A DNA stretch of 17,050 bases, from assembly GCA_964643255.1 (NCBI GenBank), contig CAZXSM010000049.1:1-17050 (forward strand), read 5' to 3'. Below, in pieces: positions 15,137-17,050 of this stretch (position 1 is the stretch's first letter; every line of letters starts with the position of its first letter). The notes under the pieces are model-generated. The model was not told the origin of the DNA. It ran no database searches and worked only from the letters and a program-made list of their open reading frames with translations. The position numbers were made by a program, and so were the translations under genes. This DNA is from JAAYRG01 sp964643255 (GTDB taxonomy: Bacteria > Bacillota > Clostridia > Lachnospirales > Lachnospiraceae).

Positions 15137-16966
15137 TTATAGGTCTAAGTCTCCTTCATTTATTATTTTTCTACTAGCATTGTTATCTATTGGATCCCTA
15201 TCCTTATAATTAAAAAGTATTATCTGTGGATCGTTTATATATTTCCCTTCTTTTGCACTTTTCTCTACATCAATATTAAAATGCTCTATATGAAAATATT
15301 GTTTTGCCTTACCTAGTCCAAAACTAACCTCTTCTATCCCTAGATATTTTTCTCTTAATTTGGGGTCAGAATATATTTGGCCATAAAGATTTTTATATTT
15401 TTCTTTATCAGAGGCATATGCTGGCCTTTTCTTTAAATTTTCTCTTAAATATAAGTCATATAAAAGAATTTCTTTAAATCCATCTAATTCATCAAGTCTT
15501 GATTCCATAAAGCCTATTAATATCTCATACCTACGAAGTCTAGTATGCCTTATATCAAGTAAATCATGGCCCCTATAATATTCTCCTAGTTCTTTATATA
15601 GATCAAAATATGTCTCAAAATAATGTTCCATAAATTTTATAGTGGTATTAAATTGGCCACTATTATAATATACCTCAACCATTTCCTCAACTAACTTTAA
15701 TTTTAGAATATCGTCATAACTAAGCCAATTTGTAAACAAAACTTCATAGGGTGGTAGGTCCTTATACACTATTCCATATTCTTCACTATCTTCAAATATA
15801 GGAGCCCCTTTAAGTACCTTTAGAAAACCTAATTGTAATTGATCTGGCTTTAAATTATACACTTCATTAAATGAATTTTTAAAACTCTCATAATCCTCGT
15901 ATGGAAGGCCTGCTATTAAGTCCAAATGTTGATGTACATTTCTATTTTCTGATAGATTTATTACATTTTTACTTATTTTATTAAAGTTTGTTTTCCTGTT
16001 AATAGCCTTAATTGTCTTAGGATTTGTTGACTGTACACCAATTTCTAACTGAACTAATCCATCTCTCATTGACTTTAATAGTTGAATCTCTTCATCATCA
16101 AGTAAATCAGCTGCAATTTCAAAATGAAAGTTAGTTATACTATTATCATTTTCCTTTAAATGTTTCCATATCGCTAAAGAATGAGCTTTATTACAGTTAA
16201 ATGTCCTATCAACAAACTTTACCTGTTTTACTTTATGTTTCAAGAAAAAGTTTAATTCTTCTTTGACTAAGTTAATATCTCTAAGTCTCATTTTTTTGTC
16301 TACTGATGACAGGCAATAGCTACATGAAAATGGGCAACCCCTACTCGATTCATAATAAATAATTTTATTTTCAAAATGGGTTAAATCATCATAAGGGAAG
16401 GGCACTGTATTGAAATCTAATAATGGCCTTATTTCTGTCTGAATAATATTATTTAGCCCTTTTGAATTTTGTTTTTTATAATCATTAAAATTATTATAAC
16501 CTTCATAAGTGAATTCTTTTTCAGCTGATTTTCTATAAGTAATACTTTTTATGCTTTCTAGGCTAATGGAATCTTCTTTTTTATTATAGTAATCTAGGAT
16601 TTCTAAAAAGGTCTCTTCCCCTTCTCCTAGCATAATTCCATCAACTTCAGGATGGTTTAACAAATATTTCTTGGACTCATAAGTAACTTCTGGACCACCT
16701 AGCCAAATCTTAGTATTTGGCAATACTTTTCTAAACTCTCTGCAAAGACTAGAAACCATTTCAATATTCCATATATAACAAGAAATAGATATCAGGTCGG
16801 GTTTTTCTAGATAAATTGATTGTAATATATCTTCTTGGTACTGGTTGATAGTATATTCCAATACTTTGATATTATCTTTATATTTGTCTGCATATGCTTG
16901 CAAATAATAAATTCCTAAATTTGAATGTATATACTTTGAATTAATAGCAATTAACAGGGTTTTCAT
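15137..16966 (-). CDS. B12-binding-domain radical SAM protein (DUF4080-type)
   Basis: A 609-residue cytoplasmic radical SAM protein of unknown reaction. The N-terminal domain (about 1-130) has the Rossmann-like cobalamin-binding layout with LISISCYIWN and LGGPEV, but I do not see the DxHxxG histidine motif that ligates cobalt in base-off proteins. The radical SAM barrel (about 200-400) has the 4Fe-4S motif C211-X3-C215-X2-C218 in SSRGCPFSCSYCLSS, and downstream FEIAADLL and LEIGVQSTNPKTI. The C-terminal region (about 430-590) matches what is usually called DUF4080. AGGAGG lies 5 nt before the ATG. It is 35 nt downstream of tRNA-Gly and 27 nt upstream of nth. Methyltransfer or another radical modification is possible, but the substrate is unknown. 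Confidence 0.88.
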   Translation of the reverse strand: MKTLLIAINSKYIHSNLGIYYLQAYADKYKDNIKVLEYTINQYQEDILQSIYLEKPDLISISCYIWNIEMVSSLCREFRKVLPNTKIWLGGPEVTYESKKYLLNHPEVDGIMLGEGEETFLEILDYYNKKEDSISLESIKSITYRKSAEKEFTYEGYNNFNDYKKQNSKGLNNIIQTEIRPLLDFNTVPFPYDDLTHFENKIIYYESSRGCPFSCSYCLSSVDKKMRLRDINLVKEELNFFLKHKVKQVKFVDRTFNCNKAHSLAIWKHLKENDNSITNFHFEIAADLLDDEEIQLLKSMRDGLVQLEIGVQSTNPKTIKAINRKTNFNKISKNVINLSENRNVHQHLDLIAGLPYEDYESFKNSFNEVYNLKPDQLQLGFLKVLKGAPIFEDSEEYGIVYKDLPPYEVLFTNWLSYDDILKLKLVEEMVEVYYNSGQFNTTIKFMEHYFETYFDLYKELGEYYRGHDLLDIRHTRLRRYEILIGFMESRLDELDGFKEILLYDLYLRENLKKRPAYASDKEKYKNLYGQIYSDPKLREKYLGIEEVSFGLGKAKQYFHIEHFNIDVEKSAKEGKYINDPQIILFNYKDRDPIDNNASRKIINEGDLDL

Positions 16967-17001
16967 ATTAACCTCCTAGGATTAAAAATATATATCAAAA
17001 A

Positions 17002-17050
17002 AGCGGGTGATGGGAATCGAACCCACGTATCTAGCTTGGAAGGCTAGTGT
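17002..17050 (-). tRNA. tRNA-Gly(UCC), 3' part, cut by the window end
   Basis: The minus strand gives the anticodon stem CTAGC/GCTAG around loop CTTCCAA (anticodon UCC, reading GGA), a 4-nt variable loop, the T arm GTGGG-TTCGATT-CCCAT, the 3' acceptor strand CACCCGC and discriminator U. The D arm and 5' end lie beyond the window. CCA is not encoded; six T follow (counting the discriminator), which could assist termination. It lies just upstream of the radical SAM gene. Confidence 0.93.

Noticed and set aside
17002..17050. tRNA gene as attachment site of an integrated element
   Set aside because: No integrase, no repeat of the tRNA 3' end within the window, and the adjoining genes are core-type.
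1..17050. CRISPR array, insertion sequence or defence system
   Set aside because: I saw no regularly spaced repeats, transposase motifs, terminal inverted repeats or recognisable defence domains on either strand.

Overview
The window is AT-rich chromosomal DNA from a low-GC Gram-positive bacterium, most likely an anaerobic member of the Clostridia (Lachnospirales-like). Three things point there: Gram-positive style genes (MutS2, a YhaM-type exoribonuclease, a VanW/G5 surface protein), strong AGGAGG-type ribosome binding sites, and a tRNA-Gly gene without an encoded CCA end. It reads as ordinary core genome. I see no phage, transposon, CRISPR or defence cassette.

Layout. On the minus strand (11-3719) lie a membrane-anchored HtrA-like PDZ protein, a YhaM-type OB-fold/HD exoribonuclease and an RlmD-type 23S rRNA uracil methyltransferase, tightly packed and probably one operon. 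Reading the opposite way is a plus-strand operon (4005-8564): mutS2, an OmpR/PhoB-type response regulator and its sensor histidine kinase. It ends at a perfect 20-bp hairpin terminator. Facing it is a minus-strand run (8613-13403): a VanW/G5 surface protein, an AIR-synthase/HypE-related protein, an Lrp/AsnC regulator, an alanine-transaminase-like aminotransferase and the tRNA methyltransferase TrmL. Next come a 34-codon membrane miniprotein (minus) and a membrane-anchored TPR protein (plus). After a second perfect hairpin the minus strand carries endonuclease III, a B12-binding radical SAM protein and the 3' part of tRNA-Gly(UCC).

How the genes relate. Several concern RNA and DNA upkeep (RlmD, YhaM, MutS2, TrmL, Nth). 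A second theme is the cell envelope (HtrA-like protein, histidine kinase, VanW/G5 protein, miniprotein, TPR protein). The Lrp-like regulator and aminotransferase share a 4-nt stop/start overlap and resemble the AlaR-AlaT pair of Bacillus subtilis, which suggests amino-acid-responsive control of alanine or related transamination.

The most interesting points are: the very short membrane gene at 13546-13650, with apparent promoters that would make it and the TPR gene give mutually antisense transcripts; an HtrA-like protein that has lost all three catalytic residues; and an AIR-synthase-related protein that keeps the fold signature but appears to have lost key acidic residues.
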